From Mogibacterium sp. (GTDB lineage: Bacteria; Bacillota; Clostridia; Peptostreptococcales; Anaerovoracaceae), in the NCBI GenBank assembly GCA_017512145.1, contig JAFWHB010000032.1, positions 62,001 to 126,000 on the forward strand: 64,000 nt of DNA. The letters are read 5' to 3'. Position numbers and translations under genes: made by a program. Shown here in pieces: positions 44,062 through 53,831 of the stretch (positions are counted from its first letter, which is position 1; each line of letters begins with the position of its first letter). The notes under the pieces are model-generated. The model had not been told where the DNA came from. It ran no database searches and was given only the letters and a program-made list of their open reading frames with translations.

Positions 44062-46731
44062 CTATTTGAGTTCGTACCAGGTCTTACCTGAATGGATATC
44101 GCATGTAAGTTCAACTGCAAGATCTGCAGCACCCTTCATGCATGTTTCGAGAATTTCACGGACTGTGTCTGCTTCATTCTCAGGTCCTTCGACTATAAGT
44201 TCGTCGTGAATCTGAAGTATCAGGCGTGAAGCCAGCGAGCGTTCCCTGAGTTCCCTGGATACGGAATTCATGGCAATCTTGATGATATCCGCTGCCGTAC
44301 CCTGAATCGGAGTATTCATGGCAAGTCTCTTGGCTAGCTCTCTCTCCATGAACTTACGTGAGGTGAATTCAGGGATCTGCCTTACTCTGCCAAAGTATGT
44401 ATAGACCTTGTGCTCGGCCTCTCCTGTCTTTATCTGCTTGTCGAGATATTCCTTGACAGCCTTATGCTTGGCAAAATATTCATTGATGTAGCGCTGACCT
44501 TCAGTTCTCGAGATGTTAAGGCTTTCTCCTAGTCCGAAGCCGCTCATTCCATATACGACGCCAAAGTTGACGGCTTTGGCTCTTGTTCTGTCAAGAGGCG
44601 TTACCTTGTCTTCAGGAATATCAAAAACTCTGGAAGCCGTAGCTCTGTGTATATCCTTACCGTTGCGGAAATCCTCGATCAGAGACTGGTCTCCGCTGAG
44701 AGACGCAAGTATGCGAAGCTCTATCTGTGAATAGTCAGAACCGGTGAAGATATCCGAAGCGTTGCTTGTTACGAAGGCCTTGCGTATAAGTCTGCCGTAA
44801 TCGTCTCTTATAGGAATGTTCTGAAGATTAGGCTCTGTGCAGCTAAGTCTTCCTGTTGCGGCTACTGTCTGCATGAAATGAGGACGGATACGTCCATCAG
44901 TACCGATAAGTGTGATAAGTCCGTCGATATAAGTGCTCCTGAGCTTGGCTACCTTGCGGTACTCGAGCACTTCATCTACGATCCTGTGATCTGATCTCAG
45001 CTTCTCAAGGATATCTGCAGCTGTGGAGTAGCCACCGGTCTTGCCCTTGGCCTTAGGATAAGGAATCTTCAGATCCTCAAACAGAATAACTGCAAGCTGC
45101 TTAGGAGAATTGATGTTGAACTCCTTGCCGGCTAAGCTGTATATGTCAGATTCAAGCGAGGATATCTTCTCATCGAGCTCGGCGCCTATGGACCTGAGAA
45201 TATCCGGATCGCACTTGATGCCTTCCTTCTCCATTCCTGCAAGTGTCAGAACAAGCGGCATCTCGCATTTATGGAAGAGATCCTTAAGTCCGTTCTCTGC
45301 AAGGGCTGCATCCTGAGATGGCATGACTTTGCTGATGAAATAAGCTCTTCTTGCGAGGTCTACGGCTGTAAGAGCAAATGATTCATCGTTAAGAGTCTCA
45401 GACATGATATTGCGGTCTTCCTCAGATACTGCATAGCCATTGTATCTGAGAAGCATCTTGTCGAGAGCGTACTTCTGCCTGTTAGGATCAAGAAGGTATT
45501 CTGCGACCTGAACATCATAATAAGGATCCGGATCTGTATCCGTATAGCTCATCATGGTGTAGATTATCTTCTTAAGACCGCATCCGCAGAGCTTGTATGA
45601 CTTCGCAGCTATGCTGTCAATGCAAAGAGAAGCATCCATAGGAGTCATCTCCCTGATGCACATCATATTCTTTTCAGGACTGTAAAGAGCTATGGCGCTG
45701 ATTTCCGGTGTGTCAATATGATCAGCATTTACAGAAGCTTCGGTTATTACTATGCTCCCGTCTTCTACGCTCTCAAGGAAAGCCTCAAGGCTGACCTTGC
45801 TGATTGATCCGATCTCTGCTGCTGCATCGAATGCGGCCGGAGCTGCCTCTTCTTCAGGCCCGGCATCAGGATTCTCAGACTGGAGCCTTCGGATGAATGC
45901 ATTGAATTCAAGCTCAGTATAAATTTCTATCAGAGCCTTGATGTCAGGTGCTGTATATTTAAGATCGTCCCATGTGAATTCAACCGGAGCATCGGTATTG
46001 ATCGTAGCGAGCCATTTGGATAGTCTCGCAGACTCGATGCCATTACGGACATTCTCACCCATTTTGCCCGGGATCTTATCGGAATTCGCAATAACATTCT
46101 CGAGATCTCCATACTGCTCGAGAAGCGCGATGCCCTTCTTCTCACCTATTCCGGCTATTCCCGGAATATTATCGGACTTATCTCCCATGAGAGCCTTAAG
46201 ATCGATGAACTGCTGAGGTGTGAGATTGTATCTTTCCTTCATTGCGGCAAGATCATACAGATCAAACTCACTCATGCCTTTCTTGTTGATAAGAACATTG
46301 ACATTATCATCAACAAGCTGGAGCTCGTCCTTATCGCCGCTGATTACAAGAGTTCTGAGGCCTTCGGCGCTGGCCTTGACAGAGAGTGTGCCGATAATAT
46401 CATCAGCCTCATATCTTGGCATCTCAAGAACGGCAATATTCATTGCCCGGAGGACATCATGGAGGATCGGGATCTCAGAGAGAAGCTCCAGCGGGGTCTG
46501 CAGTCGACCGGCCTTGTATTCCGGATACTGCTCATGTCTGAAGGTCTTCTCCTTCATGTCAAAAGCTACTGCGATATAGTCGGGTTTATAGTCCTTGATG
46601 ATCTTATTCAGCATATTAACAAAGGCAAACACGCCCTGGGTGTGAATGCCTTTGGATGTGACCATCGGTCGCATTGCGAAGAATGCTCTGAACAGCAAGC
46701 TGTTGCCGTCGATCAGTATTAATTGTTCCAT
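44062..46731 (-). CDS. polA: DNA polymerase I
   Basis: An 889-residue Pol I. The N-terminal 5' nuclease (to about residue 290) has LIDGNSLLFRAFFAM and VISGDKDELQLVDD. The middle domain occupies the proofreading fold but lacks the DxE residues of an active 3'-to-5' exonuclease, as in Bacillus. The polymerase motifs are A, SDYSQIELRILA (about 664); B, RTRAKAVNFGVVYGMSGFG (about 720); C, LQIHDELIVEG (about 842). It fills repair gaps and removes primers. Confidence 0.96.
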   Translation of the reverse strand: MEQLILIDGNSLLFRAFFAMRPMVTSKGIHTQGVFAFVNMLNKIIKDYKPDYIAVAFDMKEKTFRHEQYPEYKAGRLQTPLELLSEIPILHDVLRAMNIAVLEMPRYEADDIIGTLSVKASAEGLRTLVISGDKDELQLVDDNVNVLINKKGMSEFDLYDLAAMKERYNLTPQQFIDLKALMGDKSDNIPGIAGIGEKKGIALLEQYGDLENVIANSDKIPGKMGENVRNGIESARLSKWLATINTDAPVEFTWDDLKYTAPDIKALIEIYTELEFNAFIRRLQSENPDAGPEEEAAPAAFDAAAEIGSISKVSLEAFLESVEDGSIVITEASVNADHIDTPEISAIALYSPEKNMMCIREMTPMDASLCIDSIAAKSYKLCGCGLKKIIYTMMSYTDTDPDPYYDVQVAEYLLDPNRQKYALDKMLLRYNGYAVSEEDRNIMSETLNDESFALTAVDLARRAYFISKVMPSQDAALAENGLKDLFHKCEMPLVLTLAGMEKEGIKCDPDILRSIGAELDEKISSLESDIYSLAGKEFNINSPKQLAVILFEDLKIPYPKAKGKTGGYSTAADILEKLRSDHRIVDEVLEYRKVAKLRSTYIDGLITLIGTDGRIRPHFMQTVAATGRLSCTEPNLQNIPIRDDYGRLIRKAFVTSNASDIFTGSDYSQIELRILASLSGDQSLIEDFRNGKDIHRATASRVFDIPEDKVTPLDRTRAKAVNFGVVYGMSGFGLGESLNISRTEGQRYINEYFAKHKAVKEYLDKQIKTGEAEHKVYTYFGRVRQIPEFTSRKFMERELAKRLAMNTPIQGTAADIIKIAMNSVSRELRERSLASRLILQIHDELIVEGPENEADTVREILETCMKGAADLAVELTCDIHSGKTWYELK

Positions 46732-46738
46732 ATTGCTC

Positions 46739-48328
46739 CTATTTGTGGATTATATCTCTTGACGCAGGAAGTCCGTATGCGCCCTCTGCCTGATGCGCTC
46801 CATCTATGATGGCGTACTGCATGACATCGGCTGCAAGAGCAGCGAAAGCGTCAAAATTGACTTCCTGAGTGCATGTCGACATGACAAATATGGTGTCCCC
46901 GTCCATTGTACTGTGAACAGGCTTGATCGCTCTTGCATAAGCATCATGCAGGATCGATGCGAGTTTATTTGCCTGCGACTTGGTAATTATAGCATTAGTG
47001 ATCAGACAACCTATTGTGGTGTTGAATGGGATATCGTAGCCCATGTCAGCCTTCTCTTCTTCAGAGAGTTCATAAGGGTCAGGCTCTGCGATGATCTCTG
47101 GTTCAGGTTCTGGCTCAGGCTCGGCTTCAGGTTCTGGATCTGGTGATTCGTCCTGAATAACCGGCTCTGCAGGCTCCTGATCCACTGGTTCTTCTTCAGG
47201 CAAATCAAGATAGATATCCTCAGGCTCTGTATATTCAGCCGGCTCAGGTGAAGCTGAAGGTGCAGGTTCTGATTCTTCAGCAGCTTCATATACCGGGGTC
47301 TCATCAGTTACTTCAGAGACTTCGTCAGCATCTGATGCTGCAGGTTCTTCAGCAATTACCGTGGCTGGCTCAGCCTCAGGAATGGTCTCTGCAGGTTCAG
47401 GCTCTTCGTATGCCGGCTCTTCATATGCAGGTTGGGACTCTTCCTCTGCCTTGGCAGCGGTCTCATTCTCATATGCCAGCTGGATCGCCCTTGCGATGTC
47501 TGATTTGAAGTCGGACTTGACTTCAGCCTTATTGTCCTCTCCGGTCTTAGGCTGTGATGCACCAGTTGAACTGATGAATGGTGCCGCCGGAATATCAGCG
47601 TGGGTCTTCTCATCCGATGCCATCTTCTTGATATCTTCGAATCTGAGTTCAGGTTCGGATTCCGGATGAAGCATTCCCTTGAGGACCTTGATAGTTCCCT
47701 GTATCTGCGAGCCATCAGCAGTTCTGAGACCTGCTATGATATTGCCTGCTCCATTATATACATCTGCACAGGCATTAACAGCTACTACTGCACCGACATG
47801 TACTATGTCATCACTGCATGCAAAGGTGCCAAGGCCTGACTTCATTGCTCTGTCCATTCCGAGCATCTTGCCGACTGTGGCGCCGGTTCCCGCGCCGTGA
47901 TTGCCGCTCTCAAATTTGCCTTCATAAGCATTATCGACAGCCTGTATTCCCATATCAACATCCGGGAATACATCAGACCTGCCCACTGCAAGGTCAAACA
48001 GAGAAGCGCCTGCTACGATAGGAACACAGCTGCCTGCGCCCTTGTATCCGATATTCCTTGATGCGAGAGCTCTCATGACACCGGAGCCTGCTTCAAGTCC
48101 GAAGGCGGAACCTCCGCTGATAACAACTGCATTGATCTTATCTACAGTGTTCTCAGATCTGAGGAGATCTGTCTCTCTGGTAGCAGGAGCGCCGCCTCTT
48201 ACGTCGACACCTGCAACTGCGCCCTCTTCGCTGATGATAACAGTACAGCCGGTAGCACCCTCAGGATCCTCTGCGTTACCGATTCTGAATCCTTCGATCT
48301 CTGTAATGTTGATTTTCCTGATCTTCAT
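46739..48328 (-). CDS. P1 family (DmpA-like) peptidase with a long acidic insert
   Basis: A 529-residue protein made of a P1/DmpA-type N-terminal nucleophile peptidase split by an insert. Residues 1-235 match the family (VDVRGGAPATRETDLL, VISGGSAFGLEAGSGVM, NHGAGTGATVGK). Residues 433-529 match the rest: PFNTTIGCLITNAIITKSQA, RAIKPVHSTMDGDTIF. The usual enzyme has about 320-350 residues and cleaves itself just before the Thr/Ser of the NTT block, here N436/T437. Residues of about 240-432 are Glu/Pro/Ala-rich with EP repeats around 398-412 and no predicted fold. The N-terminal self-cleavage would leave the insert as a tail of the alpha chain. A weak promoter (TACAAT at 48383-48378) lies upstream. 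Substrate unknown: aminopeptidase or amidase. Confidence 0.85.
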   Translation of the reverse strand: MKIRKINITEIEGFRIGNAEDPEGATGCTVIISEEGAVAGVDVRGGAPATRETDLLRSENTVDKINAVVISGGSAFGLEAGSGVMRALASRNIGYKGAGSCVPIVAGASLFDLAVGRSDVFPDVDMGIQAVDNAYEGKFESGNHGAGTGATVGKMLGMDRAMKSGLGTFACSDDIVHVGAVVAVNACADVYNGAGNIIAGLRTADGSQIQGTIKVLKGMLHPESEPELRFEDIKKMASDEKTHADIPAAPFISSTGASQPKTGEDNKAEVKSDFKSDIARAIQLAYENETAAKAEEESQPAYEEPAYEEPEPAETIPEAEPATVIAEEPAASDADEVSEVTDETPVYEAAEESEPAPSASPEPAEYTEPEDIYLDLPEEEPVDQEPAEPVIQDESPDPEPEAEPEPEPEPEIIAEPDPYELSEEEKADMGYDIPFNTTIGCLITNAIITKSQANKLASILHDAYARAIKPVHSTMDGDTIFVMSTCTQEVNFDAFAALAADVMQYAIIDGAHQAEGAYGLPASRDIIHK

Positions 48329-48449
48329 GTCTGATCAACCCTTTCAAAACTCCATAAAAATCCGAATACCTTAAATTATTGTACCATAAAAAAACAGTTG
48401 TAACGCAATAAAGTGTGCATATTTGGAGTTATTGTTAACTATTCAGGGC
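48329..48449 (-). other. Leader of the P1 peptidase gene
   Basis: This AT-rich stretch contains a -10 TACAAT (48383-48378, minus strand) without a good -35, a run of seven T upstream of it, and GAAAGGG before the ATG. Nothing else is seen. Confidence 0.4.
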
Positions 48450-48601
48450 AAAATAAAATTCCCGGGATACCGTCAAGCGTATAATTGACGCCCTATCGAA
48501 TAGATGATAAGGTGGGTACTTCCTTGAGCATGGCTTCTGTAGTCCACTCGGGGGAGGCTTTACATAATGCTTCCGCATCGGAATCCCTTTAAGTAAGTGT
48601 A
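48450..48601 (-). ncRNA. Candidate small RNA between yebC and the P1 peptidase gene
   Basis: A perfect TATAAT (48613-48608, minus strand) would start a transcript near 48601. The transcript can form a long rod: GGGATTCC (48587-48580) with GGAAGTACCC (48523-48514), AGCAT (48571-48567) with ATGCT (48531-48527), then a small CTAT-TCG-ATAG hairpin, and finally CGTCAA (48490-48485) with TTGACG (48476-48471), CCCGGGA and a T-rich run ending near 48450. The -35 is poor. No long open frame is present. It does not match tmRNA, SRP or RNase P RNA; a 6S RNA is possible but the ends do not pair as expected. Confidence 0.42.
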
Positions 48602-48662
48602 GGTTCAATTATATTAGCTTTAACGCATATTCCAGGAATGACATATTCAGGAATATTATTAA
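48602..48662. other. Short gap after yebC
   Basis: It holds the TATAAT described for the candidate small RNA and an AT-rich inverted repeat ATATTCC/GGAATAT that may weakly end yebC transcription. Confidence 0.4.
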
Positions 48663-49382
48663 CTATTCGAGATCCAGATCGCAGTTGTAGTAAACCTTCT
48701 GAACGTCGTCGTTATCCTCAAGGGAGTTGATCAGCTTGGTAAGAGACTTGATTGCGCTCTCGTCTGTTACATTAGCCTCCATTGAAGGAATCTGCTCGAT
48801 TTCAGCCTCAACGATCTCATATCCGCCGTCCTTGATAGCCTGATGTACATCGTTGAATGCAGCTGGTTCAGTTCTGATCTCAAAGTTATCATCGTTGACG
48901 ATCATATCGTCAGCACCTGCATCAAGAGCAACCATCATTACTTCGTCCTCGTCAAGATCTTCTGAATCAATGATGATAACGCCCTTGCGGGAGAACATAT
49001 ATGATACGCATCCAGGTGTTCCGAGATTGCCGCCATTCTTATCGAATACGGATCTTACGAATGATGCTGTTCTGTTCTTGTTGTCTGTCAGAGCCTCTAC
49101 GATTACAGCAACTCCTGAAGGACCATATCCTTCGAACTGGAGCTCTTCGTATGACTCACCGCCAAGTTCTCCTGTACCCTTCTTGATAGCTCTGTTGATA
49201 TTGTCGTTAGGCATTCCGATGCCCTTGGCCTTATCGATAGCTACTCTGAGTGATGGGTTGAATTCAGGGTCTCCTCCGTCCTTAGCTGCAACGATGATCT
49301 GTCTTGAATACTTGGTGAACATTGCAGAACGCTTGGAGTCCTGTGCTGATTTTCTGTTTGCTATTGTTCCATGTCTGCCCAA
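48663..49382 (-). CDS. yebC: YebC/PmpR family regulator
   Basis: A 239-residue YebC-like protein: GRHGTIANRKSAQDSKRSAMFTKYSRQIIVAAK (in parts), IDKAKGIGMPNDNINRAIKKG, FEGYGPSGVAVIVEALTDN. Members act as transcription regulators or, as shown for relatives, in translation of proline stretches. TTG 49382 is the best start, giving the family N-terminus MGRHGTI with AAAGGGGG 8 bases before; the GTG at 49391 sits directly on the ribosome site. A good promoter lies upstream. Confidence 0.93.
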   Translation of the reverse strand: MGRHGTIANRKSAQDSKRSAMFTKYSRQIIVAAKDGGDPEFNPSLRVAIDKAKGIGMPNDNINRAIKKGTGELGGESYEELQFEGYGPSGVAVIVEALTDNKNRTASFVRSVFDKNGGNLGTPGCVSYMFSRKGVIIIDSEDLDEDEVMMVALDAGADDMIVNDDNFEIRTEPAAFNDVHQAIKDGGYEIVEAEIEQIPSMEANVTDESAIKSLTKLINSLEDNDDVQKVYYNCDLDLE

Positions 49383-49427
49383 TGGAGACACCCCCTTTGT
49401 CTATATGATTAAATTATTTACAAACTG

Positions 49428-49456
49428 ATTATACTACCGTATTGCCTATTCTTCAA
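49428..49456 (-). promoter_or_regulatory. Promoter of yebC
   Basis: On the minus strand TTGAAG (49456-49451) and TATAAT (49433-49428) are 17 bases apart. The -35 lies inside the last codons of the activase gene. Confidence 0.72.
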
Positions 49457-52400
49457 GGTTCTTAAAGGCTGTAGACATCATCAGCTTGATTCTGTTGAGC
49501 TGATTGACATTCGAAGCGCCCGGGTCATAGTCGATCGCTACTATGTTAGCTTTGTCGTCGTACTGACGGAGAGCCTTGAGCATTCCCTTTCCTGCTACAT
49601 GGTTAGGCAGGCATGCAAATGGCTGCAGGCAAAGTATATTCTTGACGCCTGAGTCTATGAGGTCGACCATTTCACCAGTCAGGAGCCAGCCCTCGCCGCA
49701 CTGATTGCCGACGGAAATGAATCTCTCGGCATTCGCTGCAGTCTCTTCTATATGAGGATCCGGATCAAAGCGTTTGCTCTTAGCGCAGGCAGCTCTTGCG
49801 TACTTGCGGTAAGACTCAATGAATCTGATCGCAGCCTTATTAGTGAGCATATCTCTGTAAGAACCTGAAAGATTCTTGTAGTTGTAGATCTTGTTGATGA
49901 AACCGTATTCGAAGAAGTCGATGAATGACGGAACTACGGCCTCTCCGCCTTCCTGCTCAATGGTTTCGACAAGATTGTTGTTGGCGTTCGGATGATATTT
50001 GACAAGGATCTCACCGACGATACCGACTTTAGGTTTTACCATGTCTTCATGGATCGGTATGCTGTCAAAATCCTTGACGATCGCTTCAAGATTCTTTATG
50101 AAAGTCTTCTTGTTCAGATCAAGGCAATTATCCGCGATCTTGGTGAACCATGAATCCATTACAGCCTCGGCTGAGCCAGGCTCGATCTCATATGGCCTGA
50201 TCCTGTACAGGCACTTCATCATTATGTCACCGTAAAGCGCGCCGTAAACCAGCGACAGAGCAAGTCTAGGTGTGATCGAGAATCCAGGATTTCTCTCAAG
50301 ACCTACCATGTTGAATGAAATGACAGGAATCTGCTCCATGCCAAGATCCTTGAGAGCTTTCCTGAGAAGCGCTACATAGTTGCTGGCTCTGCATCCGCCT
50401 CCTGTCTGAGACATGAATACGCCAGTCTTCGAAAGATCATATTCTCCTGACTTGAGAGCGTAAATGATCTGTCCGAGAGTTACTATGGTCGGATAGCAAG
50501 CATCATTGTTGACATAACGAAGGCCCTCTTCTTCTGACTCCTTCGTTACAGCCGGAAGCAGAACAGCGTTGTATCCCGCAGCTCTCATTACAGGCTCAAA
50601 ATACTGGAAATGTATAGGAGACATCTGCGGCACAAGAAGAGTATATCCGTCATTACGCATCTCCTTGGTGAAGAGTTTGCGCTTGTACGGCTTGTTGATC
50701 TTCTTTGTTCTTGTTCCGAGCTTTTCCCTCTCGTCGAGTGCAGCCTTGAGGGATCTGATCCTGATCCTTGCGGCACCGAGGTTTGCGCCTTCGTCGATCT
50801 TGAGAACGGTATAAAGCTTGTTGTTCTGTCCGAGGAGTTCTTCTACCTCGTCAGTAGTTACGGCATCAAGTCCGCATCCAAATGAATTGAGCTGAATGAC
50901 TTCAACATCATCCCTCTGTCCTGCAAATATCGCTGCCTTGTAAAGTCTTGAATGATATACCCACTGATCGAGTATTCTGATCGGTCTTGCAGCACTGATC
51001 TTCCAGCTTACGGAGTCCTCTGACAGTACTACCATGTCCTGCTGGATGATAAGGTCATCAATACCATGATTGATCTCAGGATCTATATGATAAGGTCTGC
51101 CGGAAAGGATGATTCCCTTCTTATTGTGCTCCTTCATATATCTGAGAGCGGCTTCTCCTGCCTGAGCAACTTTGCCCTTGTAATGCTTCTGGGCGTTACG
51201 GCCTGCAGTCAGTGCATGCTCGATCTCGAGAGTATCTGTATTGATACCATACAGGCTATACTGCCTGCTGTCCTTGCCGAGATGATAGCTCTCGACAATA
51301 TTCTCAGAGCTGGCAAGATCGACCTGTCTTGAACCAGAGAAGAATCTTGTCATCTCTCTGATAAAGCGGTCGTCATTGTCATAAGGTACGAACGGATGAT
51401 AGAACTCTACTCCGTTATCATAGAAGTAATCAGCCATGTTCTTGTCGATTACTTCCGGATATGTTGCTACTACCGGGCAGTTGTAATGGTTAGGAGCGGT
51501 CTTGTCTTCGATAGCTTCGTAGTTGATCGAAGGATAGAAGATTCTCTTGACACCATTTTCAACAAGCCACTTGATGTGACCATGAACAAGCTTGGCCGGA
51601 TAGCATGCGGTATCAGACGAAATAGTGTCCATTCCGCTCTGATAGATTTCCTTGCTGCTGGCAGGACTGAGGACTACTCTGAATCCAAGCTTTGTGAAGA
51701 ATGCATGCCAGAATGGATAATTCTCATACATATTGAGAACTCTAGGGATACCTATGGTACCTCTCTTGGCATTCTCTTCGCTGAGAACCGGTCTGTTAAA
51801 GAGAAGATCGGCCTTGATTTTATACAGGTTAGGAAGTTCTGATGCCTTAGTTTGTATGCCTGCTCCTCTCTCGCAGCGGTTACCTGTTATGTATCTGCTG
51901 CCGTCTGAGAATTTGGAAATGGTCAGGAGACAGTTGTTGCCGCACCTGCCGCATCTTGCGTTTGATGTCTTTACTGAGAAAGCATCAACAAGCTCCAGCG
52001 GAATAACATCCGAAACATCGCCTTCTGCATACTCCTCGCATGCTACGATAGCAGCGCCAAATGCTCCCATAAGTCCTGAGATCTCTGGTCTTATTACATT
52101 CTTGCCGAGGATAAGCTCAAGACTCCTGAGAACAGCATCATTAAGGAAGGTACCACCCTGAACTACAACGTTTGGACCGGTCTCTTCAGTGTTCCTGAGT
52201 TTGATAACTTTATATAATGCATTCTTGATTACTGAATATGAAAGACCGGCAGAGATATCTGCAACTGTTGCACCCTCCTTCTGAGACTGCTTGACCTTGG
52301 AATTCATGAATACAGTACATCTTGTTCCAAGATCTACAGGACGTCTTGAGGTAAGAGCCTCAGAAGCAAATTCAGGTACTGTCATGTTGACGGACTTTGC

Positions 52401-53762
52401 ATAGGTTTCAAGGAATGAGCCGCATCCGGACGAGCAGGCTTCATTCAGCATGATGCTGCTGATAGCACCATCCTTGATCTTCATGCACTTCATATCCTGA
52501 CCGCCAATGTCGAGAATGAAGCTTACATCAGGCAGGAACTGCCTTGCTGCCTTGTAGTGAGCCATTGTCTCGATCTCGCCGCCATCCATCTTGAAAGCGG
52601 CCTTGATGAGGCCTTCACCATAACCTGTTACTACGGATCTTCCGATGAAAGCACCCTCAGGCATTCTTGTGTAAACCTCTCTCAGAACATTCTTAACAAC
52701 TTCAAGAGGGTCGCCCTCGTTGTTCTGATAGTGTTCATAGAGGAGATTGCGATCCTGATCGATAAGAGCGGCCTTAGTGGTCGTAGATCCTGCATCTATT
52801 CCAAGGAAAAGAGGCCCTGATGCGCTGGCAAAGTCACCTCTTGTTATCTTGGCTCTGGCATGTCTTTCGGTGAATTCGTTGTATTCGTCCTCGTTCTCAA
52901 ACAGAGGTCTCAGATACTTAGTGTCCGAGACATCGTCAGGACTTGCATTGTTGATCTTATATATAAGAGAACTCAGTTTGACAGTGTTCTCGTTGCCCGC
53001 AAGATAAGCAGCGCCAAGAGCTACGAAGAACTTGGCATTCGGCGGGAATATTACGTTCTCAGGTTTGAGCGATAAGGTCTCGATGAATCTTTTTCTGAGT
53101 TCTGAGAGGTATTCGAGAGGTCCTCCGAGGAAAGCAACATTACCCTTGATCGGATGTCCGCATGCAAGACCGGATATCATCTGATTGACTACAGCCTGGA
53201 AGATAGAAGCAGCGATATCAGCTGTTCTGGCACCATCATTGATAAGAGGCTGGATGTCGGTCTTGGCAAATACTCCGCATCTTGAAGCTATCGGATATAT
53301 GATCTTATAATCCTTGGCAGCTTCGTTAAGTCCGGATGCATCAGTATTAAGAAGAACGGCCATCTGGTCGATGAAAGCACCGGTACCGCCGGCGCAGGTT
53401 CCGTTCATTCTCTGCTCTACAGTTGAACCATAGAAAGTGATCTTGGCATCTTCTCCACCAAGTTCTATAGCAACATCTGTCTCAGGAATAAGAGTCTCAA
53501 CGGCCTTGCTGCAGGTTATTACTTCCTGTTCAAATTTGATTCCAAAAAGATCTGCGAGTGAAAGGCCGCCAGATCCTGTTATAACCGGCTGAATCTCAAG
53601 ATCGCCCATCTCACGGCGGAGTTCTTCAAGCATCTGTCCTGCCTTCTCGAAGACATTGGACATATGTCTTTCATATCTTGAGTAAACGATATTATCTGAC
53701 TCATCCAGCAGGACGAGCTTAATTGTTGTTGACCCTACATCAATACCCAGTCTGAGTTTCAT
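49446..53762 (-). CDS. Giant fused 2-hydroxyacyl-CoA dehydratase-type activase
   Basis: A 1438-residue protein. Residues 1-290 and about 316-590 are two ASKHA ATPase domains of the BcrAD/HgdC kind, each with an opening GIDVGSTT or GIDAGSTT loop and two cysteines that can bind a shared iron-sulfur cluster (GTCAGGTGAF and SRCGVFAK; ACSSGCGSF and TRCTVFMN). A CGRCGNNC motif follows near residue 615, then DUF2229 and an HgdB-like region (SGRPYHIDPEINHGID; QTGGGCRASNY). Family members reduce or activate radical dehydratases; no dehydratase subunits lie nearby. ATG 53762 with AGGGA upstream is chosen; the frame extends back into rnpB. The reaction is unknown. It is followed by yebC, which has its own promoter. 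Confidence 0.88.
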   Translation of the reverse strand: MKLRLGIDVGSTTIKLVLLDESDNIVYSRYERHMSNVFEKAGQMLEELRREMGDLEIQPVITGSGGLSLADLFGIKFEQEVITCSKAVETLIPETDVAIELGGEDAKITFYGSTVEQRMNGTCAGGTGAFIDQMAVLLNTDASGLNEAAKDYKIIYPIASRCGVFAKTDIQPLINDGARTADIAASIFQAVVNQMISGLACGHPIKGNVAFLGGPLEYLSELRKRFIETLSLKPENVIFPPNAKFFVALGAAYLAGNENTVKLSSLIYKINNASPDDVSDTKYLRPLFENEDEYNEFTERHARAKITRGDFASASGPLFLGIDAGSTTTKAALIDQDRNLLYEHYQNNEGDPLEVVKNVLREVYTRMPEGAFIGRSVVTGYGEGLIKAAFKMDGGEIETMAHYKAARQFLPDVSFILDIGGQDMKCMKIKDGAISSIMLNEACSSGCGSFLETYAKSVNMTVPEFASEALTSRRPVDLGTRCTVFMNSKVKQSQKEGATVADISAGLSYSVIKNALYKVIKLRNTEETGPNVVVQGGTFLNDAVLRSLELILGKNVIRPEISGLMGAFGAAIVACEEYAEGDVSDVIPLELVDAFSVKTSNARCGRCGNNCLLTISKFSDGSRYITGNRCERGAGIQTKASELPNLYKIKADLLFNRPVLSEENAKRGTIGIPRVLNMYENYPFWHAFFTKLGFRVVLSPASSKEIYQSGMDTISSDTACYPAKLVHGHIKWLVENGVKRIFYPSINYEAIEDKTAPNHYNCPVVATYPEVIDKNMADYFYDNGVEFYHPFVPYDNDDRFIREMTRFFSGSRQVDLASSENIVESYHLGKDSRQYSLYGINTDTLEIEHALTAGRNAQKHYKGKVAQAGEAALRYMKEHNKKGIILSGRPYHIDPEINHGIDDLIIQQDMVVLSEDSVSWKISAARPIRILDQWVYHSRLYKAAIFAGQRDDVEVIQLNSFGCGLDAVTTDEVEELLGQNNKLYTVLKIDEGANLGAARIRIRSLKAALDEREKLGTRTKKINKPYKRKLFTKEMRNDGYTLLVPQMSPIHFQYFEPVMRAAGYNAVLLPAVTKESEEEGLRYVNNDACYPTIVTLGQIIYALKSGEYDLSKTGVFMSQTGGGCRASNYVALLRKALKDLGMEQIPVISFNMVGLERNPGFSITPRLALSLVYGALYGDIMMKCLYRIRPYEIEPGSAEAVMDSWFTKIADNCLDLNKKTFIKNLEAIVKDFDSIPIHEDMVKPKVGIVGEILVKYHPNANNNLVETIEQEGGEAVVPSFIDFFEYGFINKIYNYKNLSGSYRDMLTNKAAIRFIESYRKYARAACAKSKRFDPDPHIEETAANAERFISVGNQCGEGWLLTGEMVDLIDSGVKNILCLQPFACLPNHVAGKGMLKALRQYDDKANIVAIDYDPGASNVNQLNRIKLMMSTAFKNLEE

Positions 53763-53831
53763 AAGCAAAATCCCTAATTTTTTTGAGTAAAATATCAAAA
53801 AATACAAAAAGAAATGATGTGCAAATAATAA

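Noticed and set aside
47000..47720. Long open frames in other frames across the Pro/Glu-rich part of the P1 peptidase gene
   Set aside because: They come from the simple repeat composition; their translations are low-complexity and lack starts.
48450..48601. Naming the candidate RNA as 6S, SRP or tmRNA
   Set aside because: It lacks the SRP GGAAGGAAGCAGC-type core, the tmRNA tag and tRNA-like ends, and its ends do not pair as in 6S RNA; left as unassigned.
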